NCBI RefSeq assembly: GCF_004217185.1
Contig: NZ_SHKL01000001.1
Coordinates: 929,001-993,000, forward strand
Length of the DNA: 64,000 bases
Source of the DNA: Pseudonocardia sediminis
Lineage (GTDB): Bacteria; Actinomycetota; Actinomycetes; Mycobacteriales; Pseudonocardiaceae
Direction: 5' to 3'
This document shows positions 44,077 through 52,612 of this stretch, piece after piece. Numbering within the stretch: position 1 is the stretch's first letter; every line of letters starts with the position of its first letter. Made by a program: the position numbers and the translations under genes. The notes beneath the pieces are model-generated. The model was not told where the DNA came from and did not search any database. It saw nothing but the letters and a program-made list of their open reading frames with translations.

Positions 44077-44786
44077 GGCCCCCGCTTTTGCTGGTCGCGC
44101 ACGGCAGCCGCAACCCCGCCGCGGACGTCGTGGTCCGGGGGCTCGCCGCCGCGGCGGAGGCCGCCGAGCCCGGTCTGGACGTGCGGGTCTGTTACGTCGA
44201 CGTCCGGGGCCCGACCGTGGGCGAGGCCGTCGCCGGGCTGACCGCGCAGGGCCACCGGGGCGCCGTCGTCCTGCCGGCGTTCCTCGCCGCGGGCTACCAC
44301 GTGCGCCACGACCTGCCGGCGCAGCTGCGGGAGGCGGGCGCGGACCCGGAGCGGTTCCCGGTCACGCCGGCCCTGGGGCCGGACCGGGGGCTCGCCGCCG
44401 CGGCGTTCGACCGGCTGCGCCTGGCCGGACACCGTCCCGGTGACGCCGTCGTGCTGGCCGCCGCGGGGTCCTCGGACCCGGGCGCGGTGTCGGAGGTCCG
44501 CCGGGCCGCGCGGATGCTCGGTGTGTCGGTGGGTCGCAGGGTCCGGGTCGGGTTCGCCGCGACCGGGCACCCGGGCGTCTCCGCGCTGGTCGAGGGGCTG
44601 CACCGGGCCGGGGAGAGCCGGGTCGCGGTCGCGTCCTGGCTGCTCGCGCCGGGGGTGTTCCAGGAGCGCCTGCGCGCGTCCGGTGCGGACGTGGTGGCCG
44701 AGCCGCTGGGCGTGCACCCGGACGTCGTCGGCACGGTGCTGCAGCGCTACCGGTCGGCCGCCCGCTCCGCCGCGCTCGCCGCCTGA
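44073..44786 (+). CDS. CbiX-type sirohydrochlorin chelatase
   Basis: 237 residues from ATG 44073, overlapping the HemD-fusion stop (ATGA). Two CbiX-like halves: LLVAHGSRNPAADVVVRGLA with the metal-binding His, the LPAFLAAGYHVRHDLP segment with two further His, and the second half VVLAAAGSSDPGAVSEVRRAARMLG. The family inserts Fe2+ or Co2+ into sirohydrochlorin. In the nirBD context Fe2+ insertion to give siroheme is likely. Coupled to the HemD-like gene. Confidence 0.87.
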   Translation: MRPPLLLVAHGSRNPAADVVVRGLAAAAEAAEPGLDVRVCYVDVRGPTVGEAVAGLTAQGHRGAVVLPAFLAAGYHVRHDLPAQLREAGADPERFPVTPALGPDRGLAAAAFDRLRLAGHRPGDAVVLAAAGSSDPGAVSEVRRAARMLGVSVGRRVRVGFAATGHPGVSALVEGLHRAGESRVAVASWLLAPGVFQERLRASGADVVAEPLGVHPDVVGTVLQRYRSAARSAALAA

Positions 44787-44895
44787 CGCCTCTTTGCGCC
44801 AGGCCCCCGGGAATCCCCGGACGATCGTCGGTGGTCCCGGCTACTGTCGACGGTGGGGCGCCGCCGGTCGGGCGGTGGTGGTGGTGAGGGGGACC

Positions 44896-45918
44896 ATGAA
44901 CGCCGGGACGGTCAGCCGTGTCCGCATCCATCCCGGGGCGACGGTGCGCGTCACCGTCGATCCGTACACGAGCGTGCTGGCCCTGGCCTGCGCCGCAGCT
45001 GCGGCCCGGATGCGCGGAGGCCGTCCCGCGGTGGGGGACCGGTGGTCCGGCGCGGAACTGCACGCGGTGTCCCGCCTGGTCGTCCCCGGGAGCTCGGTCG
45101 CGCCGGAGGCGCTGACCCCCGCGGCGCCGGACCGCGACACCACCGTCGCCGACGAGCTGGAGCGCCTGCGGTCGATGTCGGCGGAGGACCTGCACGCCGA
45201 TCTCGATCTCACCTACGCCGGGGACCCGCCCCCGCACTGGTCGGAGGTGGCCGGGGCCGCGCGGCGCTGGCTCGGGGACACCGCCGCGGCGCTGGAGACG
45301 GTGTGGCGCCTGGTCGAGCCGGTGTGGCAGGCGCAGGACCGCCGCCGCGGCCGCGAGATCGAACGGGTCGGGACGGCCGCCGCGCGCGGGGCCCTCGACA
45401 TCGTGCTCGCCCAGGCGCACCCGCGCGGGCGGATGGTCGACGGCGCGCTGGAGTTCCCGGACCCGGAGGGCACCGACGTCGACGCGAGCCGGCACACCGT
45501 CGTGCTCGCACCGCTGCTGTCGGGTGTGGACGTCTCGATCAGCAACCTGGACCGCCCCGGCCTGGTGTGGCTGGGCTACCCGGCCCCGGTGCCGGCCGGT
45601 GAGGACGAGGGCGGTCTCGCCGCGCTGCTGACGCCGGTCCGCGCGACGCTGCTGCGCCTGCTCGGGACGCCGTGGACGATGTCGCGGCTCGCCTCGGCGG
45701 TCGGCCTCGCCCCGGCGACGGCCACCCACCAGATCTCCGCCCTGGTCGCGGACGGGCTGGTCTCGCGGCGGCGCGAGGGCCGTCACACGGTGGTCGAGCG
45801 GACCGACCGGGGGACCGGGTTGCTGGAGCTCTACGGGGTGTCCGACCTCCCGCTGCGTCCCCCGCTGTCGACACCGCGGCGTCTGCCCGCCCGTCCGCGC
45901 ACGGGTCCGACGGGCTGA
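44896..45918 (+). CDS. ArsR/DUF5937-type winged-helix regulator
   Basis: 340 residues from ATG 44896. The first 230 residues are an alpha-helical domain seen in many actinobacterial ArsR-like regulators (VDPYTSVLALACAAAAARMRGG; WLGDTAAALETVWRLVEPVW). The winged helix is near residues 230-295 (LLTPVRATLLRLLGTPWTMSRLASAVGLAPATATHQISALVADGLVSRRREGRHTVV). No metal-binding Cys pair is present, so this is not a metal sensor. A Pro/Arg-rich tail ends it. Target unknown; it precedes the methyltransferase gene by 49 bp. Confidence 0.8.
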   Translation: MNAGTVSRVRIHPGATVRVTVDPYTSVLALACAAAAARMRGGRPAVGDRWSGAELHAVSRLVVPGSSVAPEALTPAAPDRDTTVADELERLRSMSAEDLHADLDLTYAGDPPPHWSEVAGAARRWLGDTAAALETVWRLVEPVWQAQDRRRGREIERVGTAAARGALDIVLAQAHPRGRMVDGALEFPDPEGTDVDASRHTVVLAPLLSGVDVSISNLDRPGLVWLGYPAPVPAGEDEGGLAALLTPVRATLLRLLGTPWTMSRLASAVGLAPATATHQISALVADGLVSRRREGRHTVVERTDRGTGLLELYGVSDLPLRPPLSTPRRLPARPRTGPTG

Positions 45919-45967
45919 GCGACGGCCTCGGCGCCGGCGCGGCTCGTCCGGCCGCGATGATGGGCCG

Positions 45968-47161
45968 ATGAACGTGGACGCGGGGCCTGTCGTGGCGCGG
46001 CTGCGCGCGGCCGGGTGCGTGTTCGCCGAGGACGAGGCGGCGCTGCTCCTCGAGGCCGCCGCCGATGAGGCCGCACTGGACTCCCTGGTGGCACGACGGG
46101 TCGAGGGACTTCCGCTGGAGCATCTCCTCGGATGGGCGGAGTTCGGCGGGCTGCGTATCGACGTGGCTCCCGGGGTGTTCGTCCCGCGACGCCGGACCGA
46201 GGCGCTGGTGCACGAGGCGGTCGCGTTGCTGGGTTCGCCGACCGCCTCCCCGCCGTCCCTGCCGCCGGCCATGCCCGACCGGAGTGGACCCGCGGTGCGC
46301 GTCGGGACACCGGGGCCCCGGATGCCGATCGTGGTCGACCTCTGCTGCGGCGCCGGCGCGATCGGGGCCGCGGTGGCCTCGACTCTCCGTTCGCTCCACA
46401 CGGGGTCGTCGTCCACCCCGGGGCCGTCCACCCCGGGGCCGTCCACCCCGGGGCCGTCCACCCCGGGGCCGTCCACCCCGGGGCCGGCCACCCCGGGGCC
46501 GGCCGTCCCGGGCGCGGCCGTCCCGGGCGCGGCCGTCCCGGAGTTGGCTGGTCCGGAGCCGGCCGTCCCGGGCGCGGCCGTCCCGGAGTTGGCCGTCCCG
46601 GAGTTGGCCGCCCCGGGGTCGGTTGGTCCGGAGTCGGCTGTCCCGGGCGCGGCTGTTTCGGGGTGGGCTGGTCCGGAGTCGGCCGGTCCGGGCGGCGTCC
46701 CGATCGAGCTGCATGCGGCCGAGATCGACCCGGCCGCGGTGGCGTGCGCACGGCGCAACCTCGCTCCGTTCCGTGGTCACGTGTACGAGGGAGACCTCGA
46801 CGCCCCGCTGCCCGCGGAGCTGCGCGGCCGGGTGTCGGTGCTGGTGGCGAACGTGCCGTACGTGCCGACCGACGCCATCGCGACCATGCCCCCGGAGGCC
46901 CGCGACCACGAGCCTCGCGTCGCGCTCGACGGCGGCGCCGACGGCCTGGACGTCGCCCGTCGCGTCGCCGCGGCGGCCCCGGGCTGGCTCGCACCGGGCG
47001 GATCGCTGCTGATCGAGACGGGCCGGGAGCAGTCCGCCGTCCTCGCCGGGGTGTTCACCGCCCACGGCCTCCGCGCGCGCGTGGTCGAGGACGACGATCT
47101 GGGTTCGACGGTGGTGATCGGCACCCGCCCCGGCCCGCTGCCGCCACCCCACTCCGGTTGA
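45968..47161 (+). CDS. PrmC-related protein methyltransferase with an internal repeat block
   Basis: 397 residues from ATG 45968. The N-terminal helical domain (1-80) includes PLEHLLGWAEFGGLRIDVAPGVFVPRRRTE, as in PrmC/HemK enzymes. The SAM motif is VVDLCCGAGAIGAAVA (about 121-136), and the next motif ELHAAEIDPAAVACARRNL is not met until about residue 250. Between them (about 149-244) are some 19 pentapeptides of the S-T-P-G-P / A-V-P-G-A type. The active-site motif is NVPY, not NPPY, which fits the TIGR03704 side branch of the family. The target protein is unknown. Confidence 0.83.
   Translation: MNVDAGPVVARLRAAGCVFAEDEAALLLEAAADEAALDSLVARRVEGLPLEHLLGWAEFGGLRIDVAPGVFVPRRRTEALVHEAVALLGSPTASPPSLPPAMPDRSGPAVRVGTPGPRMPIVVDLCCGAGAIGAAVASTLRSLHTGSSSTPGPSTPGPSTPGPSTPGPSTPGPATPGPAVPGAAVPGAAVPELAGPEPAVPGAAVPELAVPELAAPGSVGPESAVPGAAVSGWAGPESAGPGGVPIELHAAEIDPAAVACARRNLAPFRGHVYEGDLDAPLPAELRGRVSVLVANVPYVPTDAIATMPPEARDHEPRVALDGGADGLDVARRVAAAAPGWLAPGGSLLIETGREQSAVLAGVFTAHGLRARVVEDDDLGSTVVIGTRPGPLPPPHSG
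46411..46698 (+). repeat. 15-bp tandem repeat inside the PrmC-like gene
   Basis: About 19 units. The first five are almost identical (GTCCACCCCGGGGCC); later ones diverge to GTCCCGGGCGCGGCC and GTCCCGGAGTTGGCC types. All keep the frame. Placement is between strands 1 and 2 of the Rossmann fold, where other members have a short loop. Confidence 0.9.
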
Positions 47162-47166
47162 CCGGT

Positions 47167-47567
47167 CGAGCGTCACGAAATGGCGGTCGGGATCGCCTGG
47201 GCGTGACGCTCGATGCAGCGCTGCCTGAGTCCGGCCGCCGAGCGTCACGAAGTGGTCGATGCGTCTGCCAACTCGTGACGCTCGATGCAGCGCTGCCCGG
47301 GGCGGGCCGCCCAGCGTCACGACGTGGCGACTGGTCTCGCCGGAACGTGACTCCCGATGTTGCGGGAGGTCGGCCCGGCGAGCTGACCCGGCGGTGGTCG
47401 ACCCTGTGACATGAGGCCGCTCGATGGCGTGAGATGGCATTGCCCGTCGAGCGACACGACATTGCTGCTCAGGTCGCCATGTCGTGACACTCGGCGTCAC
47501 GCTCCCCGAAGTCGGGCACCGATCGTCACAGAATGGCGACCGGTCTCGCCGAAAGGTGACTCTCGAC
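47167..47567. repeat. Cluster of GCGTCAC palindromic repeats
   Basis: Five units of about 46 bp, each of the form CGAGCGTCACGAnnTGGCG ... CGTGACGCTCG, at 47167-47212, 47239-47284, 47311-47358, 47448-47493 and 47520-47567. Units 1 and 2 are both followed by ATGCAGCGCTGCC. Unit 4 has CGCCATGTCGTGACACTCGG (47475-47494), the exact reverse complement of 61261-61280. The whole 633-bp gap (47162-47794) holds no credible gene; from 47570 on nothing else was seen. Confidence 0.85.
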
Positions 47568-47794
47568 GGCGCCGCTGGCCGGACCGTGCGATGCGGGGCG
47601 CGCGTCCCGCAGCGGCACACGTCGACCGCGTGCCGACCGCGCGGGGACAGCCGGTTGCTGACCACGTCGAAGCCCGGTCGTCGCTACTCGGTCGCCGCAT
47701 TCGACGGCCGCCGCCCGACGGCACCGCCCGACGGCCGCCGCCCGTGGGACGCCGATCGGGTGCTCTGCGCGAGGTCGGTTGCGGTGCGGCCCGG

Positions 47795-48148
47795 TCAGAC
47801 GCCCGGGTCCGTCGTCTCGGGTGCCGATCGGGGACGGCCCTCACCGGTGGCGCCGCGGCGACGGGACGGGGTGCGCCGGTGCTCCGGCGGGAGCCGGCCG
47901 TCGACCATCAGCACGCCCTCGGCCCGCAGACGGGCGGCCTGCTCCTGTGCGATGTGTGGCGCCGAGGTGCCGTTCGCCCGCAGGACCCGGTGCCACGGCA
48001 GATCGTGGCCGTCCTCGGACAGGATCCGTCCGACCAGCCGCGCCGACCGGATCCCGGCGCGTCCCGCGACCTCGCCGTAGCTCAGCGTCTGCCCGGGCGG
48101 GATCGCCGCGACCACGTCCCTCACGCGTTCCAGCGTCTCCTCGTCCAT
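47795..48148 (-). CDS. Alkyltransferase-like (ATL) protein, inactive MGMT homologue
   Basis: 117 residues from ATG 48148 with AGGAGGGG upstream. It has the DNA-binding domain of O6-alkylguanine-DNA alkyltransferase (VAAIPPGQTLSYGEVAGRAGI, the Arg finger region SARLVGRIL, then LPWHRVLRANG). The active-site PCHR is PWHR, so no alkyl group can be taken up; such ATL proteins flip the damaged base and hand it to nucleotide excision repair. The tail is short and basic. In mycobacteria a homologue lies close to adnA (recalled, Rv3204), as here. Confidence 0.88.
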   Translation of the reverse strand: MDEETLERVRDVVAAIPPGQTLSYGEVAGRAGIRSARLVGRILSEDGHDLPWHRVLRANGTSAPHIAQEQAARLRAEGVLMVDGRLPPEHRRTPSRRRGATGEGRPRSAPETTDPGV

Positions 48149-48227
48149 CCCGCCCCTCCTCCGCGAGTTCGACCCCGATCGTCCCACCACCCACCGACAA
48201 CCCACCGGACCCGCCGCCGGCGGAGGC

Positions 48228-48490
48228 GAGTGACGCACCACGGTCCTCGACGAGCCCGGTCGGAGCCACTTCGCGTCACTCGGGCGCCGCCGCGGTATGA
48301 CGTCTCCTGCGGGCGGGCCGACGGACCGTCGAGCGACGCGTCACGGTGCTCGACGAGCCCGGTGGGAGCCATCCCGCGTCACTCGGGCGCCGCCGCGGTA
48401 CGACGTCTCCGGCTGCCGGGCCGACGGGCCGTCGAGTGGCGCGTCATGGTGGCCGAAGCGACCGGACCGGGCCATCACGCGTCACTCGGC
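48228..48490. repeat. 103-bp tandem repeat, two full copies and a partial third
   Basis: Unit A is 48228-48330 and unit B 48331-48433, both exactly 103 bp and about 87% alike by eye; a third, more diverged part covers 48434-48490. Each unit starts with GAGYGACGC and has GCGTCACTC about 40 bp later, its reverse complement, so each is itself a hairpin with the same core as the 47.2-kb cluster. The 497-bp gap (48149-48645) holds these repeats and no gene; the remaining 155 bp lead into adnA. Confidence 0.88.
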
Positions 48491-48645
48491 GTCCCCGGCC
48501 GCCGACCGCGGACCGGGACCGCCGGGCGTCCGGCCACGGGCCGGCCCGGCGCGTCGGTGACCTCCCGCCGGGGAAGGGGGTGCGATCGGCGACGCGGGGC
48601 CCGGGGAGGGCGGAACTGTCGGGGCGGCGTGGTCGAATCCTGGAC

Positions 48646-51600
48646 GTGGCATCCACCCGCACCGCCGCGCAGCAGGCGTCGACGTCCGGACCGCGGCTCG
48701 TCCGCGCGCCGGAACTGCTCGCGCCCGCGACACGATGGTCGGCGCCCGCGCGCCGGGTGCTGGACCACGACCACGGCCCGTTACGGGTCCTCGGCGGCCC
48801 CGGCACGGGGAAGACGACGCTGCTGCTCGAGGCCGTGGCCCGCCGGATCCGGGAGGGGGTGCCGCCGGAGAACCTCCTGTTCCTGGTCGGCAGCCGGCGT
48901 GCGGCCACGCAGCTGCGGGACCGGTTGATCCCGATGCTCGCGCCGTCGGGCCCGCAGGACGGCACGGGGCTCGCCGCGCGTACGTCGCGGGAGCTGCTGG
49001 TGCGCACCGTGCACTCCTACGCGTTCGGGGTGCTGCGCCTGCATGCCGCGCAGCACGAGGACCCGCCGCCGCGGCTGCTGGCGAGCGCGGAGCAGGACGT
49101 CGTGGTCCGGGAGCTGCTGGCCGGGGAGATCGCGAACTGGAACGGCAGCGTCCCGGGCTCGGGCTGGCCGGAGCGGCTGGACCCGGCACTCGGCCTGCCC
49201 GGGTTCGCCGCCGAGCTGCGCGAGCTCCTGCTGCGTGCGGCCGAACGCGGGCTCGGCCCGGACGAGCTCGACGAGATCGGCCGGACCCACGGCCGTGACG
49301 AGTGGGTGGCCGCGGCGACGTTCTTCCGCACCTACGAGCAGGTCATCCTGCTGCGCGGAGCCGCCGGCCGGGGCGCGCCCCAGGCCACCGCGCCCGCGCT
49401 GGACTCCGCCGAGCTGGTGTCCGCCGCACTCGACGCGCTGGCCGCCGACCCCGAGCTGCGCGCGCGGGAACGGGCCCGGGTGCGGCACCTGCTCGTCGAC
49501 GACGCGCAGGATCTCGACCCGCAGCAGATGGAGCTTGTCCGCGTCCTGGCCGGGTCCGCGCAGGTGACGCTGCTGGCCGGGGACCCGGACCAGGCCGTCC
49601 TGACCTTCCGCGGCGCCGACCCGCAGGGACTGAATGCGGTCGACGCGCCGTCCGAGGTGCTCACCGTCGACCACCGCCAGACCGACGCCGTCCGCGCCGC
49701 CGGGGCGCGACTGGCCGGGAAGCTGCCCGGAGCCGGTCCGGGTCGCAACCGCCGCGGTCCGGACACCGACGACGACATGGCGGAGGACGTCGCCGGGCCG
49801 CCGGATCCGGCCGAGGGCATCGATCCGGCGGGACCGGCCGTCGACGACGGGATCGCGCCGGACGGATCCGGGCCGGAGCCGTCCCAGGTGGGGGAACGCC
49901 CGGCGCCGTCCGCGGCCGGTTCTTCGCCGGGCGGCACCTCCGCGCCCGCCCCCTCCGCGCCCGCCCCCTCCGCGGCCGCCTCATCCACGGCCGATGGTTC
50001 AGCGCCCGATCCCTCCGTGACCGATTCCTCCGCGGCCGATCCAGAGGGGGCGGCGGTCCAGGTCCGGGTGTTCGGCTCGGCCGCGGCCGAGGCCGGGTGG
50101 ATCGCCGACCGTCTGCGGCGGGCGCACCTCGTCGACGGCGTCCCCTGGGCCGAGATGGCCGTGCTGTCCCGGTCGGCCCGGCGGACGTTGCCCGCGCTGC
50201 GCCGGGCCCTGGCCGCGGCCGGCGTCCCGATCGCGGCGCCGCCGGACGAGCTGCCGCTGTCGCGCCAGCCCGCCGTCGTCCCGCTGCTGCTGATCCTGCG
50301 CGGGGCGGGCCGGCCGTCGGCGATCGACGCCGACCTGGCCGTCGCGTTGCTGACCTCTCCGCTCGGGTCGGGGGACCCGATGCGGATGCGCCGCCTGCGA
50401 CGTGGGCTGCTGCGTCTGCACGCCGCGGGATCCCGCGCCACGACCGCGCCGGAGGACTCGCCCGGCTCAGGAGACGAGCCTTCGCCCGGCGACGGCCGCG
50501 CCCCCGGGACCGGCGACGGCTTCGGCCCGGCCGCCGGGACCGGCGACGGCTCTGGCCCGGCCGCCGGGATCGGCGACGGCTCGGCCGAGGGTCGGCCTGT
50601 CGGCGCCGGTGACGGCTCGGCCTCGGTCGTCGGACCCGGCGGCGCCCCCGGCCGGGCCACCGGCTCCGTCGACGGGGTGGTCCCGGTCGACCGGGACACC
50701 GACGCCGGTCCGGCGTCGCCCACGGCACGGGTCCTCGCCGCCGTCACCCCCTTCGACGGCAGTGACGTCGAGGCCGCGAGCAGCGATCCGCTGCTGGTCG
50801 AGGCGTTGCGCGCCGCCGCGTCCGGGAGTCCGGACCCGCTCGTAGCGCTGCCCGCGGCCGAGACCGCGCCGCTGCGCGACATCGGTGCGCTGCTCGACAC
50901 CGCCGCCCGCACGATCGCCGAGGGTCAGAGCGTCGAGGAGGTGCTCTGGCGGGTGTGGCGGCGCACCACGCTGGCGAGGCGGTGGAGCGAGGCCAGCGCC
51001 CGGGGCGGTCCGGCCGGAGCCGCGGCGGACCGTGACCTGGACGCCGTCATGGCGCTGTTCGACGCCGCCGCGCGCTACACCGACCGGCTGCCCGGCGCCG
51101 ACGTCGCCGGGTTCCTGGACTACATCGCCGACCAGCAGCTCCCCGGCGACACGCTCGCCGACCAGGCCCCGCGCGACACCGCCGTCGAGCTGACCACCGC
51201 GCACTCCGCGCGCGGACGGGAGTGGCGCGTGGTCGCCGTGCCGAGCGTGCAGGAGGGCCAGTGGCCGGACCTGCGCCTGCGGGGCAGCCTGCTCGGCAAC
51301 GAGCAGCTCGTCGACCTCGTCGCGGGCGTCGCCGAGCCGGACGCGACGGTGTCCCGGGTGGCGCCGCTGCTCGCCGAGGAACGCAGGCTCTTCTACGTCG
51401 CCTGCACGCGGGCGAAGGAGTCGTTGCTGGTCAGCGGCATCCAGGGTGAGGACGAGCAGCCCTCGCGCTTCCTCGACGAGCTCGACCCGCGCCCGGCCGA
51501 CGCGACCGAGGCCCGTGCCGTGCACCGCCCGGGGAGGTCGCTGGTGCTCCCCGAGCTGGTCGGCGAGCTGCGCCGGGTCGTCGCCGTCCCCGACCACGGG

Positions 51601-52569
51601 GTGCCCGACCTGGCGGCGCGGCGCCGGCGGGCGGCGACGCAGCTGGCCCGTCTCGCCGCGGACGGCGTGCCCGGCGCGCACCCGGACGACTGGTACGGCC
51701 TCGCCGATCTCTCCAGCGGTGAGCCGCTGCGCGCGCCCGGCGAGCTCGTCCCGGTCTCGCCCTCGGACGTCGAGACGATCGCGTCCTGCCCGCTGCGCTG
51801 GGTGCTGCAGCGCCACGGCGGTGACGAGACCAGCGCGCTGTCCGCCGTGACCGGGTCGCTGGTGCACGCGCTCGTGCAGGCCAAGGCGGCCGGCGCGGAC
51901 CCGTCCGAGCTGGAGTCGGCGCTGCGCTCGGCGTGGGCGCGGCTCGACGCGGGGGCGCCCTGGTTCGGCCGTCGCGAGCTGGAGCGGGTGCGCGCGATGC
52001 TCGCCGCGTTCGACGAGTGGGTGCGCGACAGCCGCGAGCAGGGTCTCTCGCTCGTCGCGGTCGAGCAGCCGATGCAGCTCGACCTGGACGGCGACCACCC
52101 CGACGACCCGGACCCGGAGGAAGCCGCCACCGCCGCCCGACGCGTCCGCCTGCGGGGCCGGGTGGACCGGCTGGAGACCGACGCGCAGGGGCGCCCGGTC
52201 GTCGTCGACGTGAAGACGGGCAAGACCGCCACCCCGGCCAAGCAGGCGGCCGAGCACCCGCAGCTCGCGGTCTACCAGCTCGCTGCGTCACTGGGTGCGT
52301 TCGACGACCTGGTCGGGTCGGGCGTGCAGCCGGGCGGGGCGCGTCTGGTGTTCCTGGCCGACCGCAAGGCCACCGGCGCGCCCAAGGAACCCTCGCAGGA
52401 GCCGCTCGACACCGAGGCCGCTCAGCAGTGGCGTGACGTCGTCCTGCAGTGCGCCGACGACGCGTCCGGCGCGGTGTTCGTCGCCCGGGTCGGGCCCGAC
52501 TGCGACCGCTGCCCGGTGCGGACCAGCTGTCCGGCCGTCGAACCCGGCCGCTCGGTGCTCTCGGACTGA
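48646..52569 (+). CDS. adnA: AdnA subunit of the AdnAB helicase-nuclease
   Basis: 1307 residues from GTG 48646; the open frame reaches back to 48346 but through the 103-bp repeats, so a start there is unlikely. UvrD-type motifs: GGPGTGKTT (50-58), LLVDDAQDLDPQQ in place of a normal DExQ box, AGDPDQAVLTFRGA, TTAHSARGREWRVV and RRLFYVACTRAKESLL. The C-terminal RecB-like nuclease has RGRVDRLE, VVVDVKTGK and QLAVYQLA, with a four-Cys iron-sulfur staple (SCPLRW and CDRCPVRTSC). It resects double-strand breaks with AdnB. Two low-complexity insertions (about 364-470 and 595-700) make it some 250 residues longer than the mycobacterial protein. Confidence 0.92.
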   Translation: MASTRTAAQQASTSGPRLVRAPELLAPATRWSAPARRVLDHDHGPLRVLGGPGTGKTTLLLEAVARRIREGVPPENLLFLVGSRRAATQLRDRLIPMLAPSGPQDGTGLAARTSRELLVRTVHSYAFGVLRLHAAQHEDPPPRLLASAEQDVVVRELLAGEIANWNGSVPGSGWPERLDPALGLPGFAAELRELLLRAAERGLGPDELDEIGRTHGRDEWVAAATFFRTYEQVILLRGAAGRGAPQATAPALDSAELVSAALDALAADPELRARERARVRHLLVDDAQDLDPQQMELVRVLAGSAQVTLLAGDPDQAVLTFRGADPQGLNAVDAPSEVLTVDHRQTDAVRAAGARLAGKLPGAGPGRNRRGPDTDDDMAEDVAGPPDPAEGIDPAGPAVDDGIAPDGSGPEPSQVGERPAPSAAGSSPGGTSAPAPSAPAPSAAASSTADGSAPDPSVTDSSAADPEGAAVQVRVFGSAAAEAGWIADRLRRAHLVDGVPWAEMAVLSRSARRTLPALRRALAAAGVPIAAPPDELPLSRQPAVVPLLLILRGAGRPSAIDADLAVALLTSPLGSGDPMRMRRLRRGLLRLHAAGSRATTAPEDSPGSGDEPSPGDGRAPGTGDGFGPAAGTGDGSGPAAGIGDGSAEGRPVGAGDGSASVVGPGGAPGRATGSVDGVVPVDRDTDAGPASPTARVLAAVTPFDGSDVEAASSDPLLVEALRAAASGSPDPLVALPAAETAPLRDIGALLDTAARTIAEGQSVEEVLWRVWRRTTLARRWSEASARGGPAGAAADRDLDAVMALFDAAARYTDRLPGADVAGFLDYIADQQLPGDTLADQAPRDTAVELTTAHSARGREWRVVAVPSVQEGQWPDLRLRGSLLGNEQLVDLVAGVAEPDATVSRVAPLLAEERRLFYVACTRAKESLLVSGIQGEDEQPSRFLDELDPRPADATEARAVHRPGRSLVLPELVGELRRVVAVPDHGVPDLAARRRRAATQLARLAADGVPGAHPDDWYGLADLSSGEPLRAPGELVPVSPSDVETIASCPLRWVLQRHGGDETSALSAVTGSLVHALVQAKAAGADPSELESALRSAWARLDAGAPWFGRRELERVRAMLAAFDEWVRDSREQGLSLVAVEQPMQLDLDGDHPDDPDPEEAATAARRVRLRGRVDRLETDAQGRPVVVDVKTGKTATPAKQAAEHPQLAVYQLAASLGAFDDLVGSGVQPGGARLVFLADRKATGAPKEPSQEPLDTEAAQQWRDVVLQCADDASGAVFVARVGPDCDRCPVRTSCPAVEPGRSVLSD

Positions 52570-52612
52570 ACGGGGCGGCCGTCGAGGGGCGTGCGGAGAG
52601 GGGACCGGGGAG

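Noticed and set aside
47167..48490. CRISPR array
   Set aside because: Units are palindromic, differ from one another, have uneven spacing or are directly tandem with no unique spacers, and no cas gene is near.
48590..48650. tRNA-like T-loop (GGTCGAATCC)
   Set aside because: No acceptor, D or anticodon stem can be formed around it; it is the sequence just before the adnA start.
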